Shown here piece by piece: positions 16,142-23,761 of a stretch of DNA of 40,011 bases. The notes under the pieces were generated by a model that was given only the letters and a program-made list of their open reading frames with translations, did not search any database and was not told the origin of the DNA. Position 1 is the stretch's first letter, and each line of letters opens with the position of its first letter. Source of the DNA: Flavobacteriaceae bacterium (lineage in GTDB: Bacteria; Bacteroidota; Bacteroidia; Flavobacteriales; Flavobacteriaceae). A program made the translations under genes and the position numbers. The stretch lies in assembly GCA_014239275.1 (NCBI GenBank), contig JAAZZF010000044.1:1-40011 (forward strand). Reading direction: 5' to 3'.

Positions 16142-16166
16142 TTGATTGTTTTGATTGTTTTGATTT
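16142..16166. repeat. Short 9-base tandem repeat in a leader
   Basis: On the minus strand, AATCAAAAC is repeated directly before the ATG of the enoyl-reductase-like gene, in about two and a half copies. It fills the spacer between the stop of the small membrane ORF and this start codon, where the ribosome would bind. Confidence 0.5.
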
Positions 16167-16168
16167 AT

Positions 16169-16420
16169 TTAATATAGATAATAGAATAAAAATAAAAATA
16201 GATAAATTATTAAATAAATTCTATAATAATTTCTAATTATAATATATTGTTTATTATTTGGATAAATATTAAAAAATAATGCTCTAATTTCTTTTAAAAA
16301 AACTGGCTTAATATTTATTTTCCAATCATTTGTCTGGTAAACAATTTTTCTAAATTTACTTCTAATTAAGGTGCTTGGAATTCCCCAAATAATTAATAAA
16401 AAAATAATGAATTTCAGAAT
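16169..16420 (-). CDS. Small membrane protein with a non-ATG start (hidden ORF)
   Basis: A minus-strand frame without stops encodes about 82-83 residues ending at TAA 16169. Its content is protein-like: a hydrophobic N-terminus (LKFIIFLLIIWGIPSTLIRS), a polar centre (VYQTNDWKINIKPVFLKEIR, ALFFNIYP) and a second hydrophobic segment after RNYYRIY. No ATG, GTG or TTG lies at the expected start. Candidates are ATT at 16420, overlapping the preceding stop as TAATT, or CTG at 16417. By comparison with TAATG overlaps, ATT may be a real rare start, a recent mutation or a sequencing error. It probably forms an operon with the 35-residue protein upstream. Function unknown. Confidence 0.5.
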   Translation of the reverse strand: MLKFIIFLLIIWGIPSTLIRSKFRKIVYQTNDWKINIKPVFLKEIRALFFNIYPNNKQYIIIRNYYRIYLIIYLFLFLFYYLY

Positions 16421-16527
16421 TAAATTTTTTCGATTAAAGGAAAAATCAATATTCCAATGAGAATTCCAATTATTATTATCATCATAACAAAAATATATTG
16501 TCTGAAATTAGTTTTATCTATTTTCAT
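16420..16527 (-). CDS. Tiny single-pass membrane protein, 35 residues
   Basis: ATG at 16527 opens 35 codons to TAA at 16420. The product has a charged N-terminus (MKIDKTNFRQ), one membrane helix (YIFVMMIIIIGILIGILIF) and a short tail (PLIEKI). The topology is a classic small membrane protein. It directly precedes, and may be coupled to, a second small membrane ORF. Both sit in a 498-base gap that would otherwise appear empty. No family recognised. Confidence 0.5.
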   Translation of the reverse strand: MKIDKTNFRQYIFVMMIIIIGILIGILIFPLIEKI

Positions 16528-16598
16528 AATTTATAAATTTAGTTTTATTAATGCTTTTTTAAAAACTCCCAAACTAATTCTAAGTTAAGGATTAATAT

Positions 16599-16637
16599 TT
16601 TGTTATATTTATAACAAATTAAGCATAAATTGTTATA
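16599..16637. promoter_or_regulatory. Dyad operator with a third half-site before the lysine genes
   Basis: TTTGTTATA (16599-16607) and TATAACAAA (16610-16618) form a perfect dyad with a 2-base centre. The half-site TTGTTATA recurs in direct orientation at 16630-16637, 30 bases (about three helical turns) from its first copy and just 2 bases before the start codon at 16640. This arrangement suggests binding of a dimeric regulator with cooperative occupancy of a third site. The regulator is not encoded nearby. Confidence 0.5.
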
Positions 16638-16639
16638 AT

Positions 16640-17701
16640 ATGAAAAATATTTTAGTTCTTGGCTTGGGTAAAGTTGGTTCATTAGTAGGCACATTACTTT
16701 CTTCAAAGTTTAATGTTAAAGGTTTAGATCAAAACAAACCTCATTATAACTACAAACTTTCATTTGATGTAATTCAAGGTGATGTCGCAGATTTAAAAAG
16801 CATGAAATCTATAATTAAAGATTTCGATGCTGTAGTTTCTGCATTACCCTTTTTTTTAAATAAAAACATTGCAAAATTAGCGCACGATTTAAACCTTCAT
16901 TATTTTGATTTAACTGAAGATGTTAAAACAACAAAGTATATAAAAAAATTAAGTAAAACAGCAAAAAAAATAATGGCTCCTCAATGTGGATTGGCTCCTG
17001 GATTAATAGGAATAATTGGAAATGATTTGGCTATGCAATTTGATGAATTAAGAGATATTGAACTTAGGGTTGGTGCATTACCTAGATATCCTAATGGACA
17101 ACTAGCTTATTCATTTACTTGGTCACCTCATGGAGTTATTAATGAATATATTAATGATGCCGAAGTCATTCAAAATGGGGTAAAAAAAACAGTTCCATCA
17201 CTTGATGGATTTGAATATATCAATATTGAGGGACAAGAATTTGAAGCATTTACCACATCAGGTGGTTTAGGAACAATGTGTGATACGTATGAAGGAAAAC
17301 TTGATACATTAAATTATAAAACCATAAGGTATCCTGGCCATGGTAAACTTATGAGGTTCCTAATGTATGAATTGATACTTAAAAATGATAAATCCCAACT
17401 TGAAAAAATATTAAGTAATGCAAAACCTCCTGTTGATGATGACGTAGTCTATGTTTATGCAGTAGTTGAGGGTTGGAAAAAAAAGAAAATTTCAAGAAGT
17501 GAATTTTTTAAAGCATTTTATCCAATTGAAATCCAAGGAAAAAAATGGAGAGCAATTTCTTGGACTACAGCAGCATCGTTAGCTGCTATTATAGAAATGG
17601 TTGCAAATGGCAAACTTCCAAATAAAGGTTTTATAAAACAAGAAGAAATTTCATATAATGAATTTTTAAAAACTAGCTCTGGTAAATTATTTTTAAATTA
17701 A
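16640..17701 (+). CDS. Lysine 6-dehydrogenase / saccharopine dehydrogenase-like enzyme
   Basis: NAD(P)-dependent oxidoreductase of 353 residues, probably producing alpha-aminoadipate semialdehyde from lysine (as lysine 6-dehydrogenase) or from saccharopine. The Rossmann motif is GLGKVG (8-13). Family segments are VVSALPFFLN, YFDLTED, MAPQCGLAPGLIGIIGNDLA and FEAFTTSGGLGTM. It lies 9 bases upstream of an ALDH7-type gene that would oxidise the semialdehyde, giving a two-gene lysine-degradation operon. The length fits lysine 6-dehydrogenase and C-terminal saccharopine dehydrogenase-like proteins. No lysine-ketoglutarate reductase gene is adjacent, which slightly favours direct lysine dehydrogenation. 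Confidence 0.82.
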   Translation: MKNILVLGLGKVGSLVGTLLSSKFNVKGLDQNKPHYNYKLSFDVIQGDVADLKSMKSIIKDFDAVVSALPFFLNKNIAKLAHDLNLHYFDLTEDVKTTKYIKKLSKTAKKIMAPQCGLAPGLIGIIGNDLAMQFDELRDIELRVGALPRYPNGQLAYSFTWSPHGVINEYINDAEVIQNGVKKTVPSLDGFEYINIEGQEFEAFTTSGGLGTMCDTYEGKLDTLNYKTIRYPGHGKLMRFLMYELILKNDKSQLEKILSNAKPPVDDDVVYVYAVVEGWKKKKISRSEFFKAFYPIEIQGKKWRAISWTTAASLAAIIEMVANGKLPNKGFIKQEEISYNEFLKTSSGKLFLN

Positions 17702-17710
17702 CTTTAATTA

Positions 17711-19270
17711 ATGGAATTCAAAGAAAAAAATCAAAAAGTAGATAAGATTTTAAAAAAATTAGGTGTTTCAAAAAATCAAAAAGGGTGTTCTTCAGGTGGA
17801 AAATGGTTTGGTTCAGGAAAACTCATTAAATCTTATAGTCCAGTAGATAATTCTCTTATTGGAACTATTCAAGCAGGAGATAATAAAGATTATGAAAAAA
17901 CAATACATGAAGCACAAAATGCTTTTTTAAATTTTAGAAATATTCCTGCTCCACAAAGAGGAAATTTAGTTCGTCTTTTAGGAAACAAAATAAGAGAAAA
18001 CAAAACAGAATTAGGTGAGCTAGTTTCTTGGGAAATGGGAAAATCTTTACAGGAAGGATTAGGAGAAGTCCAAGAAATGATTGATATATGTGATTTTGCA
18101 GTTGGCCTATCAAGACAACTATACGGTTTAACTATGCACTCTGAAAGACCAAATCATAGAATGTATGAACAATATCACCCTTTAGGAATTATTGGAATTA
18201 TATCTGCTTTTAATTTTCCTGTAGCTGTTTGGAGTTGGAATGTTTCCTTAGCATGGATATGTGGAAATGTTTGTATTTGGAAGCCTTCTGAAAAAACTCC
18301 ACTATGCAGCATAGCTTGTCAAAATATAATTTCACAAGTATTAAGAGAAAACAAAATCATAAATGGAGTTTCTTGTTTAATAAATGGCAACAAAAATATT
18401 GGTGAATTAATGTCCGATGACACAAGAATAAATCTTTTATCTGCAACTGGATCAACAAAAATGGGAAAAGATGTTGCAAAAAGAGTTGGAGCTAGATTAG
18501 GAAAAACATTATTAGAATTAGGCGGAAATAATGCAGTTATAATTACAGAACACGCAGATATAAAACATGCTATTAGTAATATTGTATTTGGAGCTGTAGG
18601 AACCTGTGGACAGCGTTGTACTTCAACTAGAAGAGTAATAATTCATGAATCTATTCTAGATAAGGTAAAAAATGAACTCAAAAAAGCTTATAAACAAATT
18701 AAAATAGGTAATCCTTTAGATGAAAGTAATCATATGGGGCCACTGATTGATAAAGATGCAGTAAATCAATATCAAATTGCTCTAAAAGAAATAGTAAGAC
18801 AGGGTGGAAAAATAATTGTTGAAGGAGGAACATTAAAAGGTAACAATTACAAAAGTGATAATTATGTAAAACCTGTAATTGCAGAAATAAAAAACAGCGC
18901 ACAAATAGTTCAAAAAGAAACTTTTGCTCCAATTTTATACCTTATAAAATATAAAGGAGAAGTTGAAAATGCAATAAAATTGATGAACGATGTTAAACAA
19001 GGTCTATCTTCAGCAATCTTAACACAAAATTTAAAAGAATCAGAAAAGTTTTTATCCCATGCAGGAAGTGATTGTGGTATTGCTAATGTGAATATAGGTA
19101 CTTCAGGTGCTGAAATTGGTGGTGCTTTTGGTGGAGAAAAAGATACAGGTGGAGGAAGAGAAAGTGGTTCTGATGCCTGGAAAGTTTATATGAGAAGACA
19201 AACCAATACTATCAATTATTCATCTGATATACCTTTAGCCCAGGGAATAAATTTCAACTTGGATGTATAG
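17711..19270 (+). CDS. amaB: Alpha-aminoadipate semialdehyde dehydrogenase (ALDH7 family)
   Basis: Aldehyde dehydrogenase of 519 residues, of the antiquitin (ALDH7) type. Expected reaction: alpha-aminoadipate 6-semialdehyde plus NAD to alpha-aminoadipate. Catalytic Cys303 lies in GTCGQRCTSTRR and general base Glu269 in LLELGGNNA. The N-terminal half has SAFNFPVAVWSWN and WKPSEKTP, and the C-terminus has GGAFGGEKDTGGGRESGSDAWK, all typical of ALDH7. It is co-transcribed with the lysine/saccharopine dehydrogenase-like gene. Seventeen of its nineteen arginines use AGA, the norm for this genome. It converges with the acyl-CoA dehydrogenase gene at 19292. Confidence 0.9.
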   Translation: MEFKEKNQKVDKILKKLGVSKNQKGCSSGGKWFGSGKLIKSYSPVDNSLIGTIQAGDNKDYEKTIHEAQNAFLNFRNIPAPQRGNLVRLLGNKIRENKTELGELVSWEMGKSLQEGLGEVQEMIDICDFAVGLSRQLYGLTMHSERPNHRMYEQYHPLGIIGIISAFNFPVAVWSWNVSLAWICGNVCIWKPSEKTPLCSIACQNIISQVLRENKIINGVSCLINGNKNIGELMSDDTRINLLSATGSTKMGKDVAKRVGARLGKTLLELGGNNAVIITEHADIKHAISNIVFGAVGTCGQRCTSTRRVIIHESILDKVKNELKKAYKQIKIGNPLDESNHMGPLIDKDAVNQYQIALKEIVRQGGKIIVEGGTLKGNNYKSDNYVKPVIAEIKNSAQIVQKETFAPILYLIKYKGEVENAIKLMNDVKQGLSSAILTQNLKESEKFLSHAGSDCGIANVNIGTSGAEIGGAFGGEKDTGGGRESGSDAWKVYMRRQTNTINYSSDIPLAQGINFNLDV

Positions 19271-19291
19271 AATAGTTATAGGAGTTTTTTA

Positions 19292-20416
19292 TTAATAATT
19301 ATTGAGCTTTGCTAACCTATCTAAATGATAATTAGAATCACCCAATATTCTATCAGCAACTCTCGTTTTTTTTAAGAAAAAACCAATATCAACATCATCA
19401 GTTACTCCAATTCCACCATGCATTTGAACAGCTTCATTAGTAATAAGCTTAGAAACTAAACCTAATTTAGCCTTTGCTAAACTTGCAAATTTTGGCAATT
19501 CACTATCATTAGAATCTATAGCTTGAAGAGCTCTTAAAACAATTGATTTACACAATTCGATTTCCCCAAACATTAAAGCTGATCGATGTTGTAAAGCTTG
19601 AAAAGAACCAATTTTTACTCCAAATTGTTCTCTTTCTTTAATATATTTCATCGTTATCTCAAAAGCTTCTTGAACATTACCTAACATTTCAGCGGCAAGC
19701 CCAACTCTAGCTATATCTAATGTCTTATTTAAAATAATACTTCCATCATTATCAGTTGATAGAAAATTCATTTTATCTATTTTAACATTTTCAAATGATA
19801 TATCAGAATATATCTTTGAATCCATATGAACCTTATTATTTAAATTAATTCCATCAGATTTTCTATCTATCAAAACCAAAGCTATGTTTTTTTCATCTTC
19901 ATGTTTTGCAGAAACAATTAAATAATCAGATATTGAACCGTCAATTACAAATTTCTTTTTTCCATTTAAAATAAAATGATCTTCATTTTTTGAAACTAAA
20001 GAATTAATCAATTCTGGATTATGATGTCTCCCCTCTTCATGAGCTAGAGCACATAGTTTTGATCCATTCATTATTTCTTGAAATAACTTGTTTTTCAAAA
20101 CTTCATTTTTTGAAAGAGAAATTAATGAAGTAGACATTAGTACAGTTGAAATAATTGGTGATACAGTAAGTTTTCTACCTATTTCTTCAAGAACTTGACC
20201 AAGTCCAACAAAACCAAAATTTAACCCATTATACTTTTCTGGTATGGTTAGAGATGTCCAACCCATTTCAACCATTTCAGTCCATAATTCAACTTTAAAT
20301 TGATTATAATTATCATCTCTCAATTCCCTCATAAGAGTTAAAGGAGATTTTAAATCTAAAAATTCTTTTGTAGATGATTTGAGCATTTGTTGCTCCTCAT
20401 TTATTACTAGTGCCAT
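19292..20416 (-). CDS. Acyl-CoA dehydrogenase, probable non-catalytic partner subunit
   Basis: Acyl-CoA dehydrogenase fold protein of 374 residues. ALVINEEQQMLKSSTKEFL opens the N-terminal helical domain, and YIKEREQFGVKIGSFQALQHR and AVQMHGGIGVTDD mark the C-terminal domain. Where the catalytic Glu of IYEGT-type enzymes is expected, this protein has VADRILGDSNYHLDRLA and no such Glu. That is the pattern of the partner chain in heteromeric acyl-CoA dehydrogenases such as ChsE1/ChsE2 of steroid side-chain degradation. The gene 5 bases upstream encodes an acyl-CoA dehydrogenase that keeps the Glu, so the two probably form an alpha2beta2 enzyme. Last gene of the operon. Confidence 0.85.
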   Translation of the reverse strand: MALVINEEQQMLKSSTKEFLDLKSPLTLMRELRDDNYNQFKVELWTEMVEMGWTSLTIPEKYNGLNFGFVGLGQVLEEIGRKLTVSPIISTVLMSTSLISLSKNEVLKNKLFQEIMNGSKLCALAHEEGRHHNPELINSLVSKNEDHFILNGKKKFVIDGSISDYLIVSAKHEDEKNIALVLIDRKSDGINLNNKVHMDSKIYSDISFENVKIDKMNFLSTDNDGSIILNKTLDIARVGLAAEMLGNVQEAFEITMKYIKEREQFGVKIGSFQALQHRSALMFGEIELCKSIVLRALQAIDSNDSELPKFASLAKAKLGLVSKLITNEAVQMHGGIGVTDDVDIGFFLKKTRVADRILGDSNYHLDRLAKLNNY

Positions 20417-20421
20417 GTTTT

Positions 20422-21615
20422 TTATTTTGATGGTAAACCTAAAACTCTTTTTGCTATGATATTTAATTGAATCTCATGTGTCCCCCCCTCAATTGAATAA
20501 CCTTTAGAACGACAAAAAAGCCTTGCCTCTCTCCCATTATTAGATTCTTCACTAGTCCATTCTGTTGAATTAAAACCATTAACTTCAAGTCTTAATTCTT
20601 CTTTTTGAATACCAAGTTCAGTTCCATAGTATTTAAAAAAAGATGAAACCGCTCCTGGATTATTCCCAGCTTTATGTTCATCCATAGCTCTTTGAATTGT
20701 TAATTCAAATATTTTTTCATTCATTTCTAATTCAGAAATCTTATTTCTAATACTTATATCAGATAATGATCCGTTATTTTTTCCTAAAACCTCCTTTGCT
20801 ATTTCACTTAATGGTTTTTTCTTATCAGTTTCCCCAATTCCTCCAATCATTTGACGCTCATGAGTAAGTAAATATTTAGCAATTGTCCAACCATCATTTA
20901 AAGTTCCTACTAAATTTTTCTTTGGAACTTTAACAGCATCAAAAAATGTTTCAGTAAATGGAGATTTTCCACTTATAAGTTTTATTGGTCTTGTGCTAAC
21001 ACCCTTGGAAGCCATATCAATTAATAAAAAACTAACTCCAGTATGTTTTGAACTAGTATCGGTTCTAACTAGGCAAAATATCCAATCTCCTTTATCTCCA
21101 AAAGATGTCCATACTTTGGAACCCGTAACTAAAAAATGATCTCCTTTATCTTCAGCTTTAGTTTGCAAATTTGCTAAATCACTACCAGCATTTGGCTCAC
21201 TATAGCCTTGCACCCATCTTATTTCACCTTTACAAATTTGATTTAAATAATGTATTTTTTGTTCTTCAGAAGCAAACTTTAAAAGTGCTGGACCTAACAT
21301 AGAAATACCAAAGTTAATGTGTGGTTTTCTACAACCTAGTCTAGCCATCTCTTGATTTAATATATTATTTTGTTTTGGAGTAAGACCTCCTCCTCCATAT
21401 TTTGTTTCCCAATATGGAACAATCCACTTTTTTTCTAGCATTCTTTCAAACCATATTTTTTGATCTTCAGAAAAATAATTACCATTTCTACCTCCCCAAT
21501 ACAACTGTTTTACATCAGTCAGAGGCTCTCTCATAGAATTTGGACAATTATCTTCTAACCATTTTCTGGTTTCCATTCTAAAACTAGTTAAATCTACTTT
21601 TGTTTTTGTCTCCAT
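20422..21615 (-). CDS. Acyl-CoA dehydrogenase, catalytic subunit
   Basis: FAD-dependent acyl-CoA dehydrogenase of 397 residues that introduces an alpha-beta double bond into an acyl-CoA. QGYSEPNAGSDLANLQT and VWTSFGDKGDWIF are the flavin and substrate motifs. GYSIEGGTHEIQLNIIAKRV carries the expected catalytic base Glu376. It belongs to the branch often found in steroid and other bulky-substrate clusters, typically working with a partner chain. Its partner lies 5 bases downstream. Upstream in the same operon are enoyl-CoA hydratase, MaoC and SDR genes, completing a beta-oxidation round. Confidence 0.88.
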   Translation of the reverse strand: METKTKVDLTSFRMETRKWLEDNCPNSMREPLTDVKQLYWGGRNGNYFSEDQKIWFERMLEKKWIVPYWETKYGGGGLTPKQNNILNQEMARLGCRKPHINFGISMLGPALLKFASEEQKIHYLNQICKGEIRWVQGYSEPNAGSDLANLQTKAEDKGDHFLVTGSKVWTSFGDKGDWIFCLVRTDTSSKHTGVSFLLIDMASKGVSTRPIKLISGKSPFTETFFDAVKVPKKNLVGTLNDGWTIAKYLLTHERQMIGGIGETDKKKPLSEIAKEVLGKNNGSLSDISIRNKISELEMNEKIFELTIQRAMDEHKAGNNPGAVSSFFKYYGTELGIQKEELRLEVNGFNSTEWTSEESNNGREARLFCRSKGYSIEGGTHEIQLNIIAKRVLGLPSK

Positions 21616-21639
21616 TATCTTTTTAATCTTATTATTTAA

Positions 21640-22422
21640 TTATTTACCTAAAAAATTTGCCGGTCTTTTTTCTATAAAAGCAGTCACCCCCTCCTTCAAA
21701 TCATAGCTATTAAATGCTGAAACCTGTTTTTGTGCTTCAAAAGCTATGGTATCATTTAAATTATTATCCATAGAATACATCATGTCTGCTTTTGCAATTG
21801 CAATTGCAAGAGTCGGTCTAACAGAAAGTTCATGAGCCCATTTTTTAGCATCATTTAAAATATCTTCCTTTTCTACAATTCTATTTGTTAAACCTAATTT
21901 AGAACACTCTTCTCCAAATACTTTTTTACCACTTATAGCAATTTCAAAGGCTTTACTATAGCCTACTTGTCTTGCTAATAACCAACTTGCTCCACCATCA
22001 GGTCCAAGCCCTATATTAACAAAAGCATAAAGCAAAGCACTTTCTTTACTCATAACTCTTAAATCACAAGCTAATGCAAAAGCAGCCCCAACTCCCGCAG
22101 CTGTTCCATTTATAGCTCCAATTATTGGTTTGTTCATTGAGAAAAAACGCTTCATTAAAGGCTGATATTGTTCAATTATGTAATCTCTTCTTTGTTCAGC
22201 AGTAACTTCATCTCCAAATACTGACATATCTGCTCCAGCGCAAAAGCCTTTACCATTTCCTGTCAATACTATCGCTCTTACATTTTTATCTTTTTCAGCA
22301 ATTGATAAACATTGATTTATACCATCAACCAAATCTTGATTTACAGCATTATATCTCTCAGGTCTATTTAAAGTAATTATTGCAATATTTTTTTTTATTT
22401 CTATTAAAACTGATTTACCCAT
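21640..22422 (-). CDS. Enoyl-CoA hydratase/isomerase family protein (PaaG-like)
   Basis: Crotonase-fold protein of 260 residues. LNRPERYNAVNQDL and GKGFCAGADMSV form the CoA-binding and oxyanion region, and GTAAGVGAAFALACDLRV the second oxyanion helix. The acidic residue in VNIGLGPDGGASWLL is Asp, as in PaaG-like isomerases, rather than the Glu of classical hydratases, so double-bond isomerisation is at least as likely as hydration. A MaoC-type hydratase is encoded 9 bases upstream, which would take the hydration role in this operon. Confidence 0.87.
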   Translation of the reverse strand: MGKSVLIEIKKNIAIITLNRPERYNAVNQDLVDGINQCLSIAEKDKNVRAIVLTGNGKGFCAGADMSVFGDEVTAEQRRDYIIEQYQPLMKRFFSMNKPIIGAINGTAAGVGAAFALACDLRVMSKESALLYAFVNIGLGPDGGASWLLARQVGYSKAFEIAISGKKVFGEECSKLGLTNRIVEKEDILNDAKKWAHELSVRPTLAIAIAKADMMYSMDNNLNDTIAFEAQKQVSAFNSYDLKEGVTAFIEKRPANFLGK

Positions 22423-22431
22423 AATACATAT

Positions 22432-22908
22432 TTATTCGTATCCTATTGCTAAAGTTTCAGCAACACATACTGGTTTTTCTTGTCCCTTAAGTTCAACAGT
22501 AATACCTAATTTATATTTTGCACCTCCAGGTTTTATTTCAAATTCTAATAATGAAACTCTTCCTCTTACAAGGCCACCAGAAGGGGTAGCACTCATAAAC
22601 CTTACTTTATCAACACCATAATTAACCCCCATTTTAACACTTCCAATAGTCACAGTATCATAGGAAAATCTAGATGCTAATGATAAGATCATAAATCCAT
22701 GAGCAATAGTAGTTTTGTAAGGAGATTCTTTAGCACACTTTTCTGCATCAAGATGAATCCATTGTTCATCTTCTGTAATTTTAGCAAATACACTTATCTT
22801 ATCTTGGGTTATCTCTATCCAATCACTTATTCCTAATTCCTTACCTACACATTTGCCCATTTCATCTAAATTTTTAAAATGAGTTTTATAAGCCTCTTTT
22901 TTTTCCAT
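22432..22908 (-). CDS. MaoC/NodN-like R-specific enoyl-CoA hydratase
   Basis: Single hot-dog-fold protein of 158 residues. The hydratase-2 motif appears as DEQWIHLDAEKCAKESPYKT followed by TIAHGFMILSL, with Asp and His expected to activate water. It should hydrate a 2-enoyl-CoA to the R-3-hydroxyacyl-CoA. The length and NVGKELGxSDW-like N-terminus match the NodN-like group. With the SDR gene upstream it forms a MaoC plus SDR route that differs from the FadB/FadJ multifunctional route and is common in clusters for bulky acyl-CoAs. Confidence 0.87.
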   Translation of the reverse strand: MEKKEAYKTHFKNLDEMGKCVGKELGISDWIEITQDKISVFAKITEDEQWIHLDAEKCAKESPYKTTIAHGFMILSLASRFSYDTVTIGSVKMGVNYGVDKVRFMSATPSGGLVRGRVSLLEFEIKPGGAKYKLGITVELKGQEKPVCVAETLAIGYE

Positions 22909-22933
22909 TTTTTTTAAATTAAGTTAATTAATA

Positions 22934-23674
22934 TTACATTGGCATAGCACCTCCATTCGCATGAAGAGTTATTCCACTGACAAAACCTGATTCTTTAGAT
23001 GCTAAAAACAAATAAGCATGACCCATGTCTTCAGGTGTACCTATTCTTCCCACAGGGATCATTTTAATTGCCCCTTTAATTATTTCTTCAGGCATACTAT
23101 CCGACATTACTGATTTTACAAAACCTGGTGCAACTGCATTTGCAGTAATTCCGTGCTTTCCGACTTCTTTACATAATGCCCTGGTGAAACCAGAAATTCC
23201 TGCCTTCGTAGCACAATAATTAGTTTGTCCAAAAGCACCAGCAGTTCCATTAATAGAAGATGCTGATACGATTCTTCCATATCCATTTGCTTTCATGTAT
23301 GGAACTACAGTTCGAGTTACCACATATAAAGATTTGAGATTAACGTTAATTACTGAATCCCAATCGTCTTCAGACATCTTTAAAAAAGATTTATCCCTGA
23401 TTATTCCAGCATTATTAATTAGAATTTCTATTTTACCATGATCTTTAATTATTTTTTCTACTGCTTCATTTACACACTCTTGATCAGTGACATCGACTTT
23501 TTGATAAAAAATATTTCCACCATTTTTTGTTATTTCATTAACTGTATCAGTTCCATCTAAAACATCCCATAAAGCTACTGTAGCTCCTTCTCTACAAAAA
23601 ACTTCACATATTCCTTTACCTATTCCACGAGCTCCGCCTGTTACAATAGCAACTTGACCTTCTAATCTTTTCAT
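22934..23674 (-). CDS. SDR family 3-hydroxyacyl-CoA dehydrogenase / 3-oxoacyl reductase (FabG/PhaB-like)
   Basis: Classical SDR of 246 residues. Cofactor motif GGARGIGKG (about 13-21), NNAGI, catalytic Ser in SASSINGTAG and Tyr/Lys in NYCATKAG. NAVAPGFVKS and the C-terminal SGITLHANGGAMPM match FabG/PhaB-like reductases. In this operon it would oxidise the 3-hydroxyacyl-CoA produced by the MaoC hydratase. A housekeeping FabG is less likely because no fatty acid synthesis gene is nearby. It lies 87 bases downstream of the thiolase gene with an inverted repeat between them. Confidence 0.87.
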   Translation of the reverse strand: MKRLEGQVAIVTGGARGIGKGICEVFCREGATVALWDVLDGTDTVNEITKNGGNIFYQKVDVTDQECVNEAVEKIIKDHGKIEILINNAGIIRDKSFLKMSEDDWDSVINVNLKSLYVVTRTVVPYMKANGYGRIVSASSINGTAGAFGQTNYCATKAGISGFTRALCKEVGKHGITANAVAPGFVKSVMSDSMPEEIIKGAIKMIPVGRIGTPEDMGHAYLFLASKESGFVSGITLHANGGAMPM

Positions 23675-23704
23675 AATTTATTTTATTAATTAAACTTTTA
23701 AAAT

Positions 23705-23724
23705 ATTAGTATTTATATACTAAT
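23705..23724. promoter_or_regulatory. Inverted repeat between thiolase and SDR genes
   Basis: ATTAGTAT and ATACTAAT form 8-base perfect arms around TTAT in the 87-base gap between the minus-strand thiolase and SDR genes. No strong T-run follows on the minus strand. It may be an operator for an internal promoter or an mRNA processing hairpin. A terminator is less likely. Confidence 0.35.
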
Positions 23725-23761
23725 TTAAAAAAAAAGAATTACTTTTTTTAAACATTTCAAA

